A stretch of DNA of 64,000 nt from the NCBI RefSeq assembly GCF_022647325.1, contig NZ_CP071405.1:3100001-3164000 (forward strand). Reading direction: 5' to 3'. Position 1 is the stretch's first letter. Each line of letters begins with the position of its first letter. The notes under the pieces are model-generated. The model was not told where the DNA came from and made no database searches. It saw only the letters and a program-made list of their open reading frames with translations. A program made the translations under genes and the position numbers. Origin of the DNA: Pantoea deleyi (lineage in GTDB: Bacteria; Pseudomonadota; Gammaproteobacteria; Enterobacterales; Enterobacteriaceae). This document shows, piece by piece, positions 24,343 to 38,181 of the stretch.

Positions 24343-25098
24343 ATGAATCTTAACAGTATTCCTGCGTTGCAGGACAACTACATCTGGACACTGACTGACG
24401 ATGAAGGTAAGTGCCTGATTGTAGACCCTGGCGAAGCGCAGCCGGTGTTAGAAAAAATGGCGTCCAATGGCTGGCAGCCGGTGGCGATCCTGCTGACCCA
24501 CCACCACAACGATCACACGGGCGGCGTCAAAACCCTGCGCGAACATTTCCCTCAGCTGGAGGTGTACGGCCCTCAGGAGACGGCGGAAAAAGGGACCACG
24601 ACGGTGGTCAGCGAAGGCGATAAGGTCAGCGTACTGGGCCTCACCTTCGACGTCATCCATACCCCCGGGCACACTTTAGGACATATCTCATATTACAGTC
24701 AGCCTTATCTTTTCTGTGGCGACACGCTCTTTTCCGGCGGCTGCGGCCGTCTTTTTGAGGGCACCGCCAGGCAGATGTATGATTCTTTTCAAAAGCTTAA
24801 TCAGCTTCCTGGTGAGACATTAGTCTGCTGCGCGCATGAATATACTTTATCTAACCTGAAGTTTTCTGCGGCCATTCTGCCCCATGACCCGCAGATAATG
24901 GCCGAATATCAGAAAATTAAGGACTTACGCGCTGAAAATGGCATTAGTCTGCCAACAAAACTGGCGCACGAACGGTCAATTAATTTATTTCTCCGCACGC
25001 AAGATGTTGATTTACAAAGAGCATTAAACGTTAACGTGACTGATGTACCTGTATGGCAGACATTTGCCGTTCTACGCGAGAAGAAAGACGCTTTTTGA
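24343..25098 (+). CDS. gloB: Hydroxyacylglutathione hydrolase (glyoxalase II)
   Basis: GloB hydrolyses S-lactoylglutathione in methylglyoxal detoxification. It is a metallo-beta-lactamase fold enzyme with the metal-binding [36 protein letters not shown] and CCAHEYT motifs. Three start codons occur in a row (GTG 24337, ATG 24340, ATG 24343); the last has the best spacing from GAGAGG and gives 251 residues, the E. coli length. The gene is divergent from yafS. Confidence 0.95.
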   Translation: MNLNSIPALQDNYIWTLTDDEGKCLIVDPGEAQPVLEKMASNGWQPVAILLTHHHNDHTGGVKTLREHFPQLEVYGPQETAEKGTTTVVSEGDKVSVLGLTFDVIHTPGHTLGHISYYSQPYLFCGDTLFSGGCGRLFEGTARQMYDSFQKLNQLPGETLVCCAHEYTLSNLKFSAAILPHDPQIMAEYQKIKDLRAENGISLPTKLAHERSINLFLRTQDVDLQRALNVNVTDVPVWQTFAVLREKKDAF

Positions 25099-25169
25099 TT
25101 TTTCGGGTTGTGTTGTGAAAAGGCGTCACGTATAGTTGCTCGTCTTTTAAGCGAACTATTGACACACAC

Positions 25170-26546
25170 ATGAAGGCTAAAGCGATCTTACTCGCCTCAG
25201 TCTTGCTGGTGGGATGTCAGGCGTCCAGGAACGATGCCAATATCCCCGAACAGCATGCACAGAGCCTGTCTTCAGCTGGTCAAGGTGAAAATGGAAAGTA
25301 CGGAGATGAGTTTTTGTCGCCGCGATGGCAGGAAGATGGAACTGGCCTCGCAGCAGACGCAGATCTCTGGAGTTTCATTAGTGACGAGTTGAAGATGGGG
25401 ATTCCGGAAAACCCGGCAATCCGCGAACAAAAAAGTAAATTTTTAAAAAATAAGAGCTATCTCCACGATGTAACATTACGGGCAGAGCCGTACATGTACT
25501 GGATAGTCGAGCAGATACAGAAACGTAAAATGCCGATGGAACTGGTACTGCTACCCATAGTGGAGAGCGCTTTTGACCCCCGGGCAACCTCATCTGCCAA
25601 TGCCGCTGGCATCTGGCAAATCGTTGCTGCAACGGGTCGGAACTATGGTCTCAAACAGAATCAGTATTACGATGGGCGACGTGATGTGGTGGCATCCACA
25701 AAAGTTGCGCTGGATATGATGCAGCGTCTCAACACCATGTTTGACGGTGACTGGTTATTAACCATCGCAGCGTACAACAGTGGTGAGGGACGGGTACTCA
25801 AAGCGATTAAGCAGAATAAGGCGCGCGGTAAGCCGACTGACTTCTGGCATCTGTCGCTGCCACGCGAAACGACTGTGTATGTCCCTAAAATGTTAGCGCT
25901 GAGTGAACTGCTGAAAAACAACAAGCGTTACGGTATCAAACTGCCGACACCTAACGAAAGCCGTGCACTGGCACGTGTGGAAGTGGGTCAGCAGATACAG
26001 TTGACGCAGGCTGCCGAGATGGCAGGTATGTCGCTCACAAAACTGAAGAGCTTCAATACCGGCTATAAAGGCGGTGCAACCGCGCCAAACGGCCCGCACT
26101 ACATCATGGTGCCGAAGTCGAATGTCGCGAAACTGCGCAACTCACTGGCCTCCGGTGACATCGCAGCGGTACAGCCGACCCAGCTGGCAAAAGCCAGTGC
26201 AGGCGGCGGGTACAAGGTGCGACGGGGTGATACGCTTTCGGGCATCGCCTCAAAACTGGGCGTGAGTGTCTCTACACTGAAGCAGGAGAACAACCTGCGC
26301 GGTGCTGATATCCGACCGGGTCAGACGCTGACCATTGGTTCGAACGGCACCCGACTGGCTGATAACGGCAACAGCATCACCTACCGTGTTCGTAAGGGTG
26401 ATTCTCTTGACAGTATTGCCCGTCATCACGGCGTCAATATCAAAGACGTGATGCGCTGGAACAGTGTGCTCGACAGTGCGAAAGATATTCAACCCGGCGA
26501 TAACCTCACGCTGTTTGTGAATAATAACGCAACGCCAGATACCTGA
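25170..26546 (+). CDS. mltD: Membrane-bound lytic murein transglycosylase D
   Basis: MltD cleaves peptidoglycan glycan strands to 1,6-anhydromuropeptides. The 458-residue protein begins with a lipoprotein signal ending LLVGC (Cys16), so it is anchored in the outer membrane. The SLT domain has the catalytic glutamate Glu132 in LLPIVESAFDP and the AAGIWQI and IAAYNSGEGRV motifs. Two LysM peptidoglycan-binding repeats follow at the C-terminus (YKVRRGDTLSGIASKLG and YRVRKGDSLDSIARHHG). A strong terminator comes nine bases after the stop. Confidence 0.96.
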   Translation: MKAKAILLASVLLVGCQASRNDANIPEQHAQSLSSAGQGENGKYGDEFLSPRWQEDGTGLAADADLWSFISDELKMGIPENPAIREQKSKFLKNKSYLHDVTLRAEPYMYWIVEQIQKRKMPMELVLLPIVESAFDPRATSSANAAGIWQIVAATGRNYGLKQNQYYDGRRDVVASTKVALDMMQRLNTMFDGDWLLTIAAYNSGEGRVLKAIKQNKARGKPTDFWHLSLPRETTVYVPKMLALSELLKNNKRYGIKLPTPNESRALARVEVGQQIQLTQAAEMAGMSLTKLKSFNTGYKGGATAPNGPHYIMVPKSNVAKLRNSLASGDIAAVQPTQLAKASAGGGYKVRRGDTLSGIASKLGVSVSTLKQENNLRGADIRPGQTLTIGSNGTRLADNGNSITYRVRKGDSLDSIARHHGVNIKDVMRWNSVLDSAKDIQPGDNLTLFVNNNATPDT

Positions 26547-26555
26547 TACGTTGAA

Positions 26556-26583
26556 AAGGCTGACAAATGTCAGCCTTTTTTTT
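26556..26583 (+). terminator. Rho-independent terminator of mltD
   Basis: A 9-bp stem AAGGCTGAC / GTCAGCCTT with a 4-nt loop is followed by a run of T residues to 26583, directly after the mltD stop. Confidence 0.9.
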
Positions 26584-26644
26584 AATTCCGCAATCCTCAC
26601 CGACTCCCCTTCCCCTTTCTGGCAGAAAGATGGCCTGTGCCGTA

Positions 26645-27436
26645 CTAGCGTCCTGAACTGAACTCCACCAGTAACGGGTTATGGTCGGAAGCGCGCGTCA
26701 CCAGCACAGAAGCCTCACTGACGCTGAGATCGCGATAGAACACGAAGTCCAGCGGGCGGCCAAAGGCTTTACGTCGGTGATCGGCTGTAAACATCACCTC
26801 TTCCAGCTTCATTCGCTGGGCAAACCGGTAGAGGGCGTTGATGCGCTGACGGCTCCAGGCGTTGAAATCGCCGGCCATAATTACCGGCCCCTGGTGATGC
26901 ATAATCTGTTCGCCGATCGGCCCCAGCTGCTTACTGTAGACGTCCACACCCAGACTGAAATTGACTGCGTGGATGTTAACCACCATCAGCATTTCACCGG
27001 CTGGCAGAGGATAAGCCGTTACCAGGGCCGACTTAGCGAGCCTCAGCAGCGGCTCACGCTCGCGTAACGGACAACAGTAGACCGGATGGGCTGAGGCCAG
27101 CGTCATCACCCCAGAGGGATGCTGAGGCAGCACAAAGGCGGGTACCTGATCGGCAGCCAGATAATTGGTGGTCGCAAACTGCACCAGTTCAGGTGTGGTC
27201 TGGGCTTCCTGCAGTAACACCAGGTGAGCATCTTTACCGAACCCCTCCAGAACCGACATCCAGTCTGCACGCTGCTGCTTGAAGATATTCCATACCAGAA
27301 CTTTGAGAGTGGGATGCGCAGGCAATGGCGCGCCGGGAGGCAGTGCCTGACCGAGATGGAGCATCGCGCCAGGTGGAAAGATCTGTTCCACTGGTTGTCC
27401 TGCTACATATCGCATTGCATAAGTTTTTTTGCGCAC
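26645..27436 (-). CDS. yafD: Endonuclease/exonuclease/phosphatase-family protein YafD
   Basis: A 263-residue member of the EEP metallohydrolase fold: [16 protein letters not shown] with the metal-binding glutamate, [20 protein letters not shown] and the C-terminal [11 protein letters not shown]. It matches E. coli YafD closely, including the start [15 protein letters not shown]. The physiological substrate is not established. It is convergent with mltD; 238 bases separate its start from yafC, in which I see no further gene. Confidence 0.93.
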   Translation of the reverse strand: MRKKTYAMRYVAGQPVEQIFPPGAMLHLGQALPPGAPLPAHPTLKVLVWNIFKQQRADWMSVLEGFGKDAHLVLLQEAQTTPELVQFATTNYLAADQVPAFVLPQHPSGVMTLASAHPVYCCPLREREPLLRLAKSALVTAYPLPAGEMLMVVNIHAVNFSLGVDVYSKQLGPIGEQIMHHQGPVIMAGDFNAWSRQRINALYRFAQRMKLEEVMFTADHRRKAFGRPLDFVFYRDLSVSEASVLVTRASDHNPLLVEFSSGR

Positions 27437-27674
27437 TTTCCCGCCTGGCTGATGATTCAGATTACAGTTAACACCTGTCTGTTATAGGGATTTTAGACCG
27501 GCGTTTCAATGGATGCAGGTGAATGTCAGAATTCATCACCCTTTTCCAGCATAAAACCACCTCATTAAGGTTGTTAAGCAAATCGGGGCAAGTCCGGGCG
27601 GCTCATCCCTGCAAACATCTATACTGGTCAGGATCGCATTATCGGACATCAACGGGCCATGACAGGGAGGAAGA

Positions 27675-28577
27675 ATGAAGGCATCTTCTGACGAACTACA
27701 GGTGTTTGTCAGCGTAGTCGAAAGCGGGAGTTTCAGCCGGGCGGCGGAGCAACTGCAGATGGCTAACTCAGCCGTCAGCAGAGCCATTAAAAAGCTGGAG
27801 AACAAGCTGGGTATCGCCCTGCTGACCCGTACGACGCGGCAGCTGGCGCTGACGCAGGAAGGCGAGCGCTATTTCCGTCACGTTCAGCGTTTTTTGCAGG
27901 AGATGACGACGGCAGAGAACGATCTCATCGAAAGTCTGCAGGAGCCGAAAGGATTGCTGCGCGTGGATGCCGCCACACCGGTCATTCTCCACCTGCTGAT
28001 GCCGATGATTAAACCCTTCCGACAGCGCTATCCCGGTATCACTCTTTCGCTGATCTCCTCAGAGAGTTTCATCAATCTGATCGAGCGGAAAGTGGATGTC
28101 GCGATCCGTGCCGGTAATCTGACCGACTCTACCCTGCGTGCCCGCCTGCTGTTTAACAGTTTTCGCAGGATCGTGGCTTCGCCCGCTTATCTGCGTGAGC
28201 ATGGCACACCGCAGCAGGTGACGGATCTGGATAATCACGCCTGTCTGGGCTTCGATGACTCGCCGCGCCTGAATCGCTGGCCGGTCAGCCGCGCGAATGG
28301 CGAACTCTGCGACATAAACTGGGTTATCTCCTCAAACAGCGGAGAGACGATTAAGCAACTCTGCCTGACCGGCAATGGTCTTGCCTGCCTGTCGGACTAT
28401 ATGATCGATCGTGAGATTGCAGAAGGGAAACTGGTGGAGGTACTGGCCGATCAGCGTCTGCCGGTCGAGATGCCGTTTAATGCGGTTTACTACAGCGATA
28501 CCGGCGTGAGCCAGCGTGTACGCGCCTTTATCGACTTTGTCAGTGAGTGGACGGCAGAGCAGCCGTGGCGCAGCTGA
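27675..28577 (+). CDS. yafC: LysR-family transcriptional regulator YafC
   Basis: A 300-residue LysR regulator: winged helix-turn-helix at residues 1-62 ([31 protein letters not shown]) and a periplasmic-binding-like effector domain from about residue 90. Synteny with E. coli yafC between yafD and the aspU-rrn block supports the name. Its targets are not known. In E. coli dkgB lies between yafC and aspU; here only 192 bases intervene, without that gene. Confidence 0.92.
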   Translation: MKASSDELQVFVSVVESGSFSRAAEQLQMANSAVSRAIKKLENKLGIALLTRTTRQLALTQEGERYFRHVQRFLQEMTTAENDLIESLQEPKGLLRVDAATPVILHLLMPMIKPFRQRYPGITLSLISSESFINLIERKVDVAIRAGNLTDSTLRARLLFNSFRRIVASPAYLREHGTPQQVTDLDNHACLGFDDSPRLNRWPVSRANGELCDINWVISSNSGETIKQLCLTGNGLACLSDYMIDREIAEGKLVEVLADQRLPVEMPFNAVYYSDTGVSQRVRAFIDFVSEWTAEQPWRS

Positions 28578-28730
28578 GATCGATGATCTTCACAGTGTCT
28601 GCGGGCAGACAGTGCTGAACGAACGAACGGATCGCGCGGGCGTTGAGCCTCAGGCGATCCGGCCACTACTGCGCGGGTCGGGGCAGGATTCTGTCAGAAC
28701 GACACTCCCGGGCAGAATGCGATCCAATGG

Positions 28731-28760
28731 AAAAAGCCCTGACCGTTAAGTCAGGGCTTT
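28731..28760 (-). terminator. Terminator of the rRNA operon
   Basis: An 11-bp stem AAAGCCCTGAC / GTCAGGGCTTT with a 6-nt loop lies 10 bases past the tRNA-Asp 3' end; on the minus strand the hairpin is followed by two more T residues before GG. It ends the 16S-23S-5S-tRNA-Asp transcript and may also stop yafC transcription from the other side. The remaining bases 28578-28730 contain nothing that I can call. Confidence 0.85.
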
Positions 28761-28769
28761 CCAATTAAG

Positions 28770-28846
28770 TGGCGGAACGGACGGGGCTCGAACCCGCGAC
28801 CCCCTGCGTGACAGGCAGGTATTCTAACCAACTGAACTACCGCTCC
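28770..28846 (-). tRNA. aspU: tRNA-Asp (GUC), distal gene of the rRNA operon
   Basis: The 77-base sequence is identical to the tRNA-Asp at 22117-22193 and includes the CCA end. It follows the 5S gene by 87 bases on the same strand without an intervening terminator, as aspU does in the E. coli rrnH operon, and is expected to be cut from the rRNA precursor. Confidence 0.97.
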
Positions 28847-28933
28847 ACCGGTTCTTTCACAGCCATCAGCGCCTCGCTGATGCCTGTCTGTTCCTTCTGT
28901 TTTTCCCTGTCAGAGGAAAAAGGAACGTGTTTG

Positions 28934-29053
28934 ATGCCTGGCAGTTCCCTACTCTCGCATGGGGAGGCCCCACACTACCATCGGCGCTACGGCGTTTCAC
29001 TTCTGAGTTCGGCATGGGGTCAGGTGGGACCACCGCGCTAAAGCCGCCAGGCA
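28934..29053 (-). rRNA. rrf: 5S ribosomal RNA
   Basis: The minus-strand 120-base sequence starts TGCCTGGCGGCTTTAGCGCG and ends CTGCCAGGCAT, with complementary termini (helix I) and the conserved CCCCATGCCGAACTCAGAAG segment of enterobacterial 5S rRNA. It is followed by tRNA-Asp and preceded by 23S rRNA. Confidence 0.97.
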
Positions 29054-29139
29054 GATTCTGTCTTCCGCGCCGCCCTGGGGCCGCGCAGATTATCCGGTTC
29101 AGGCTGAAAATTGTCTCTCAAAAACGCCTCTGGCGTTGT

Positions 29140-32046
<2,907 letters not shown>

Positions 32047-32173
32047 TCACAACCCACAGGCGTTTTCACGCTGCGGACTGCAAGCATTGAGAGACCCGAC
32101 CGTATCGCTCTGCCATCCCTTATTACGGAGGGATGACGCGCTACGTCGTTTCAATTTTCAGCTTGTTCCGGAT

Positions 32174-32185
32174 TGTTAAAGAGCA
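32174..32185 (-). promoter_or_regulatory. boxA antitermination site in the 16S-23S spacer
   Basis: The minus strand reads TGCTCTTTAACA, the boxA consensus bound by NusB-S10, between tRNA-Glu and 23S. A second identical boxA is in the leader at 34128-34139. Spacer boxA sites of this kind maintain antitermination into the 23S gene. Confidence 0.85.
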
Positions 32186-32271
32186 AATATCTCAAACGCG
32201 TCTCCGCCGCTTACGCAGCCGAACCGGTTTTGAGATACTGTGGAGACACCTTTCACCTGTCACCAAGCAGG

Positions 32272-32346
32272 TGGCGTCCCCTAGGGGATTCGAACCCCTG
32301 TTGCCGCCGTGAAAGGGCGGAGTCCTAACCGCTAGACGAAGGGGAC
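32272..32346 (-). tRNA. gltT: tRNA-Glu (UUC) in the 16S-23S spacer
   Basis: A 75-base minus-strand tRNA with acceptor GTCCCCT/AGGGGAC, anticodon loop CTTTCAC (UUC), T-arm GGGGTTCGAATCCCC and CCA end. It is the only tRNA in this spacer. E. coli rrnH, the syntenic operon, instead carries tRNA-Ile and tRNA-Ala, so the spacer type differs here. The gene symbol is by analogy with other rrn spacer tRNA-Glu genes. Confidence 0.95.
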
Positions 32347-32389
32347 ACGATAGTGTCACGACTTCGCAGCCGTCCTGCTCATTACTTTT

Positions 32390-32413
32390 TATCAGACAAT
32401 CTGTGTGAGCACT
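32390..32413 (-). other. 3' arm of the pre-16S processing stem
   Basis: The 24 bases TATCAGACAATCTGTGTGAG plus CACT are complementary at 23 of 24 positions to 34101-34124 in the 16S leader. Such flanking arms pair around the 16S gene in the precursor and form the RNase III cleavage duplex. Confidence 0.8.
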
Positions 32414-32434
32414 GCGCGGGAAGGTATCTTAAGG

Positions 32435-33974
<1,540 letters not shown>

Positions 33975-34100
33975 AAAGTTTGATTTGCCGGAACAAGTCC
34001 AGCGATGCTCATCTGTAAAACGTCATAATGAATTTCATTATGTGTTCACTCGTGAGGCTTAATATTTTTTGCGTCCGGAGACGCTGATATCAATCCTGCG

Positions 34101-34124
34101 AGTGCCCACACAGATTGTCTGATA
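34101..34124 (-). other. 5' arm of the pre-16S processing stem
   Basis: Partner of 32390-32413; the two arms match at 23 of 24 positions and lie on either side of the 16S gene, giving the RNase III site of the primary transcript. Confidence 0.8.
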
Positions 34125-34127
34125 AAT

Positions 34128-34139
34128 TGTTAAAGAGCA
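34128..34139 (-). promoter_or_regulatory. boxA antitermination site in the rrn leader
   Basis: TGCTCTTTAACA on the minus strand, located between P2 and the 16S processing arm, identical to the spacer boxA at 32174-32185. Confidence 0.88.
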
Positions 34140-34178
34140 GTGCGAACAGTGCGTTAGCGTCCTGTCGCGAGGTGGCGT

Positions 34179-34206
34179 ATATTACGCTTTCCTCCTTCAG
34201 AGTCAA
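34179..34206 (-). promoter_or_regulatory. rRNA operon promoter P2
   Basis: On the minus strand TTGACT and TAATAT are separated by 16 bp, about 205 bases before the 16S gene. It lies about 120 bases downstream of P1, the spacing seen in E. coli rrn operons. Confidence 0.78.
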
Positions 34207-34297
34207 CCTCTTTTTTCAGAAGTTTTCTCCGGCGGCGCAGTCTCCTGTGCCTCTCAATCCGTTTCCCGTTGCCGGTGTGCCGTGTTGATGGAGGCGC

Positions 34298-34325
34298 ATT
34301 ATAGGGAACGGTTCAGATAGCGCAA
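34298..34325 (-). promoter_or_regulatory. rRNA operon promoter P1
   Basis: The minus strand reads TTGCGC, 16 bp, TATAAT, then the GC-rich discriminator GCGCCTCC, the hallmark of stringently controlled rrn P1. An A/T-rich stretch with a run of A residues immediately upstream (around 34338-34350) is a likely UP element. The 405-base gap between 16S and gmhB is fully accounted for by P1, P2, boxA and the processing arm. Confidence 0.85.
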
Positions 34326-34379
34326 GTGCAAATTGAGACTTTTTTTCTGTTCGCCTGAAATTTGCACAAAAGCGCCGTT

Positions 34380-34940
34380 TTAACCCTTTTTAATGCGCCC
34401 TGGCAGCTCTGCCAGACTGTTTAATACCCAATCTGCCGCGGCTTCGCCCTCGGCCGTGACCGGCTTCCCGCTGCGCACCAGCACTTTCGTTCCGACGCCA
34501 GCGGCCTGCCCTGCCAGCATATCTTCCAGTTTGTCGCCCACCATATAAGAAGCCGCCATATCGATGTTCAGCTCCTCCTGTGCCATCAGCAGCATGCCTG
34601 GCTGAGGTTTACGGCAGTCACACGCCTGACGGAACTCTTCTACTGTTGCGTCGGGATGATGAGGACAGAAATAGATGCCGTCGAGATCCACATCGCGATC
34701 GGCCAGCGACCAGTCCATCCATTCGGTCAGCTGCATAAAGGTCTCTTCGGTAAACATACCGCGGGCGATGCCAGACTGGTTGGTGACCACCACCAGCGCA
34801 AAGCCCATGCCTTTCAGCTGTTGCAGCGCTTCAATCGTGCCATCAATAAACTGAAAGTTGTCGATCTCATGGACATAGCCATTGTCGACATTAAGGGTGC
34901 CATCACGATCAAGAAAAATAGCGGGGACTTTATTCGCCAC
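34380..34940 (-). CDS. gmhB: D-glycero-beta-D-manno-heptose-1,7-bisphosphate 7-phosphatase
   Basis: GmhB dephosphorylates heptose bisphosphate on the way to ADP-heptose for the LPS inner core. The 186-residue HAD enzyme has motif [10 protein letters not shown] (Asp11, Asp13), [11 protein letters not shown], the zinc-loop residues in CPHHP and CDCRKP, and MVGDKLEDM near the end. It is divergent from metN and directly upstream of the rRNA operon, as in E. coli; its 3' end lies 55 bases before P1. Confidence 0.96.
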   Translation of the reverse strand: MANKVPAIFLDRDGTLNVDNGYVHEIDNFQFIDGTIEALQQLKGMGFALVVVTNQSGIARGMFTEETFMQLTEWMDWSLADRDVDLDGIYFCPHHPDATVEEFRQACDCRKPQPGMLLMAQEELNIDMAASYMVGDKLEDMLAGQAAGVGTKVLVRSGKPVTAEGEAAADWVLNSLAELPGRIKKG

Positions 34941-35029
34941 GTAGAAACTCCTGCTGTAGATATTGCCGATCAGTATCGCATGATTGCGATAAAAGGGAGA
35001 ATGCCAGATTGTATCACTTCGATTGATTT

Positions 35030-35053
35030 AGACGTCTGGATGCCTTAACATCC
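35030..35053. promoter_or_regulatory. MetJ operator of metNIQ
   Basis: A perfect met box AGACGTCT (35030-35037) is followed in register by GGATGCCT and TAACATCC. The same array precedes metN in E. coli, a known MetJ target. It lies 76-99 bases upstream of the metN start, in the 188-base gap shared with gmhB. It uses the same perfect box as the mtnK-mtnA operator at 1646. Confidence 0.9.
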
Positions 35054-35128
35054 ATTCAGCTTTATATCGATTAAAAGCGACGAGGTTTCCCACACCACGG
35101 ACCACGCAACACGATAATAAATAACACA

Positions 35129-36160
35129 ATGATTAAACTCGAAAATATTACCAAGGTCTTCCAGCAGGGCACGCGCACGATAGCGGCGTTAAATGACGTC
35201 AGCCTGCATGTGCCTGCCGGACAAATTTATGGCGTCATCGGGGCATCCGGTGCCGGTAAAAGTACGCTGATTCGCTGCGTCAATCTGCTGGAGCGCCCGA
35301 CCTCGGGCCGCGTACTGGTTGATGGCACCGATCTGACGGCGCTGAATGAGCGTCAGCTTACCCAGGCGCGTCGTCAGATTGGCATGATCTTCCAGCACTT
35401 CAACCTGATGAACTCCCGTACCGTTGCGGGTAACGTGTCGCTGCCCCTGGAACTCGGCAATCTCTCCCGCGCGCAGATCAATGCCCGCGTCGCTGAGCTG
35501 CTGGAACTGGTGGGATTGTCAGATAAGCATGATGCCTGGCCCGCTAACCTGTCGGGCGGACAGAAGCAGCGTGTCGCCATTGCCCGTGCGCTGGCGAGTA
35601 ACCCGAAAGTGCTGCTGTGTGATGAAGCCACCAGCGCACTGGACCCGGCGACCACCCGCGCTATCCTGGAGCTGCTGAAAGACATTAACCGTCGTCTGGG
35701 GCTGACCATTCTGCTGATCACCCATGAGATGGATGTGGTGAAACGCATCTGTGATCAGGTTGCGGTCATCAGCCAGGGTGAGCTGATTGAGAAAGATAGC
35801 GTCAGCGAGGTCTTCTCACATCCTAAAACGCCACTGGCGCAGCAGTTTATTCAGTCCACGCTGCATCTGGATATCCCGGACGATTATCAGCAGCGTTTGT
35901 CGGCCACCGCCGCTGAGGGCACCGTGCCGCTGCTGCGACTGGAGTTCACCGGTAAATCGGTGGATGCTCCCCTGCTTTCCGAAGCGGCGCGCCGTTATAA
36001 CGTCAACAACAACATTATCAGTGCTCAGATGGATTACGCCGGTGGCGTGAAGTTCGGCATTATGCTCGCCGAGATGCACGGTACAGAGCGCGATACCCGC
36101 CAGGCCATCGCCTGGCTGCAGGAGAATCATGTGAAAGTAGAGGTGTTAGGTTATGTCTGA
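35129..36160 (+). CDS. metN: Methionine ABC importer, ATP-binding protein MetN
   Basis: MetN powers uptake of L- and D-methionine. The 343-residue protein has Walker [11 protein letters not shown]-loop IFQHFNLM, signature LSGGQKQR, Walker [14 protein letters not shown] and, from about residue 265, the C-terminal NIL regulatory domain that binds methionine and shuts the transporter down when internal methionine is high. It overlaps metI by 8 bases. Confidence 0.97.
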   Translation: MIKLENITKVFQQGTRTIAALNDVSLHVPAGQIYGVIGASGAGKSTLIRCVNLLERPTSGRVLVDGTDLTALNERQLTQARRQIGMIFQHFNLMNSRTVAGNVSLPLELGNLSRAQINARVAELLELVGLSDKHDAWPANLSGGQKQRVAIARALASNPKVLLCDEATSALDPATTRAILELLKDINRRLGLTILLITHEMDVVKRICDQVAVISQGELIEKDSVSEVFSHPKTPLAQQFIQSTLHLDIPDDYQQRLSATAAEGTVPLLRLEFTGKSVDAPLLSEAARRYNVNNNIISAQMDYAGGVKFGIMLAEMHGTERDTRQAIAWLQENHVKVEVLGYV

Positions 36161-36806
36161 AGCGATGATTTGGTTGCTGGGACGGGGCGTGTGGGAAACG
36201 CTGATGATGACCTTCGTCTCAGGCTTTTTCGGTTTCGTACTGGGTCTGCCGGTCGGGGTTCTGCTCTATGTCACCCGTCCGGGACAGATTCTGCAGAATC
36301 AGGGGCTTTACCGTGTGCTCTCCGCGCTGGTGAATATCTTCCGCTCCATTCCTTTCATTATCTTACTGGTGTGGATGATCCCCTTCACGCGCGTCATTGT
36401 GGGCACCTCAATCGGACTTCAGGCGGCCATCGTGCCTTTAACCGTCGGTGCCGCGCCCTTTATCGCGCGTATGGTAGAGAACGCCCTGCTGGAACTGCCC
36501 ACCGGCCTGATTGAAGCGTCACGCGCCATGGGTGCCACGCCGATGCAGATCATCCGTAAAGTCCTGCTGCCGGAAGCGATGCCGGGCCTGGTGAATGCGG
36601 CGACCATTACCCTGATTACCCTGGTCGGTTACTCCGCCATGGGTGGCGCGGTCGGAGCCGGTGGTCTGGGCCAGATCGGCTATCAGTATGGTTATATCGG
36701 ATACAACGCGACCGTGATGAATACAGTATTGGTGTTGTTAGTGGTTTTGGTGTATCTCATTCAGTTCTGTGGCGACCGCATCGTACGTGCTGTGTCCCAT
36801 AAGTAA
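36153..36806 (+). CDS. metI: Methionine ABC importer permease MetI
   Basis: The 217-residue inner-membrane permease has five predicted helices and the coupling loop [20 protein letters not shown] that docks on MetN. It begins inside the metN 3' end and is followed after 31 bases by metQ, giving the usual metNIQ operon. Confidence 0.96.
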   Translation: MSEAMIWLLGRGVWETLMMTFVSGFFGFVLGLPVGVLLYVTRPGQILQNQGLYRVLSALVNIFRSIPFIILLVWMIPFTRVIVGTSIGLQAAIVPLTVGAAPFIARMVENALLELPTGLIEASRAMGATPMQIIRKVLLPEAMPGLVNAATITLITLVGYSAMGGAVGAGGLGQIGYQYGYIGYNATVMNTVLVLLVVLVYLIQFCGDRIVRAVSHK

Positions 36807-36837
36807 GCCAGCAATATCACAATATTAAGGAAAGGAT

Positions 36838-37653
36838 ATGTCTTTCAGATTCAAGAAAATTGCCGCTGTGGGTGCACTGATTGGCGCGATTGCGCTGGCA
36901 GGATGCGATCAAAAAGAGAAAGATCCTAACCATATCAAAGTCGGCGTGATTGTCGGCGCTGAGCAGCAGGTTGCTGAAGCCGCGCAGAAAGTCGCTAAAG
37001 ATAAGTATGGTCTGGACGTTGAGCTGGTGACCTTCAACGACTATGTCCTGCCGAACGAAGCGCTGAGCAAAGGCGACATCGACGTTAACGCCTTCCAGCA
37101 TAAGCCTTATCTGGATCAGCAGATCAAGGATCGTGGCTACAAACTGGTGTCCGTTGGTAACTCCTTCGTTTACCCGATTGCAGGCTACTCCAAGAAGATC
37201 AAATCTCTGGACGAGCTGCAGGATGGCGCACAGATCGCGATTCCCAACGATCCGACCAACCTGGGACGTACCCTGCTGCTGCTGCAGAAAGTGGGTCTGA
37301 TCAAACTGAAAGAGGGTACTGGCCTGCTGCCGACGGCGCTGGACATCACCGAGAATCCAAAGCATCTGAAAATTGTTGAGCTGGAAGCGCCTCAGCTGCC
37401 ACGCTCACTGGACGATCAGCAAATCGCACTGGCGGTGATCAACACCACTTACGCCAGCCAGATCGGCCTGACGCCTGCCAAAGATGGTATCTTCGTTGAA
37501 GATAAAGATTCCCCTTACGTGAACCTGATCGTGGCGCGCGAAGATAACAAAGATGCGGAAAACGTGAAGAAATTCGTGCAGGCTTACCAGTCTGACGAAG
37601 TCAACGAAGCCGCGAACAAAGTCTTCAACGGCGGCGCCGTGAAAGGCTGGTAA
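36838..37653 (+). CDS. metQ: Methionine-binding lipoprotein MetQ
   Basis: A 271-residue NlpA-family substrate-binding lipoprotein: signal peptide ending AIALAGC (lipobox cysteine at residue 22), then IKVGVIVGAEQQVAE and the ligand-pocket region NDPTNLGRTLLLLQ. It is anchored to the inner membrane and delivers methionine to MetNI. Ribosome site AAGGAAAGG precedes the start. A hairpin terminator follows at 37675. Confidence 0.96.
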   Translation: MSFRFKKIAAVGALIGAIALAGCDQKEKDPNHIKVGVIVGAEQQVAEAAQKVAKDKYGLDVELVTFNDYVLPNEALSKGDIDVNAFQHKPYLDQQIKDRGYKLVSVGNSFVYPIAGYSKKIKSLDELQDGAQIAIPNDPTNLGRTLLLLQKVGLIKLKEGTGLLPTALDITENPKHLKIVELEAPQLPRSLDDQQIALAVINTTYASQIGLTPAKDGIFVEDKDSPYVNLIVAREDNKDAENVKKFVQAYQSDEVNEAANKVFNGGAVKGW

Positions 37654-37674
37654 TTCAGCGATTCATCTCCCTGA

Positions 37675-37697
37675 GGGCGGCGCGATGTCGCCCTTTC
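37675..37697 (+). terminator. Terminator of metNIQ
   Basis: A stem of GGGCGGC against GTCGCCC (one G-T pair) with a 5-nt loop is followed by TTTCTGTT, 22 bases after the metQ stop. The T-tract is interrupted, so efficiency is uncertain. Confidence 0.6.
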
Positions 37698-37782
37698 TGT
37701 TACTGCCCCCCCTCCCCGACTTGTTATTTATTCTTGTCCTTGTTTCAATAACGCCACTTTTTTGAAACCTGAGGATGTTGCC

Positions 37783-38181
37783 ATGCGTTTTTTACCGCTC
37801 TGCTTGTTAGCATTGATGCTGACAGGGTGTGTTCATGAGTATCACCCGATAAGCAGCGCACCGTCCCGGCCGCAGCCATCCAGTGAACCGACCCGCAAAC
37901 CTGCGGCACGTCCGGCTCCGGTTAAGCTCTATACCGACGCCGCCGATCTGGTCAGCAAACCCTTCCGCGATCTCGGCGAAGTCTCCGCTGAAGATTGCCA
38001 GCTCAGCAACCAGAACTCGCCAGCCAATATCGCCACTGCCCGTAAACGCCTGCAGATCAAAGCGTCACAGATGAAAGCGAATGCGGTGCTGCTCCATAAG
38101 TGTGAAATCGTGACCGGCACGCCAGGCTGCTATCGCCAGGCGGTATGTCAGGGCTCTGCACTCAAAGTCAGCAATCAATGA
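37783..38181 (+). CDS. rcsF: Outer-membrane lipoprotein RcsF, Rcs stress sensor
   Basis: RcsF senses envelope damage and activates the Rcs phosphorelay; it is threaded through BamA-OmpA complexes, and bamA is in the same window. The ATG at 37783, after GAGGATG, gives 132 residues with signal and lipobox LMLTGC, a proline-rich linker (PSRPQPSSEPTRKPAARP), and four cysteines of the folded domain in EDCQLSNQ, LLHKCEIV, TPGCYRQAV and VCQGSA. The upstream TTG in the open frame is not a plausible start. The stop overlaps the trmO start. Confidence 0.95.
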   Translation: MRFLPLCLLALMLTGCVHEYHPISSAPSRPQPSSEPTRKPAARPAPVKLYTDAADLVSKPFRDLGEVSAEDCQLSNQNSPANIATARKRLQIKASQMKANAVLLHKCEIVTGTPGCYRQAVCQGSALKVSNQ

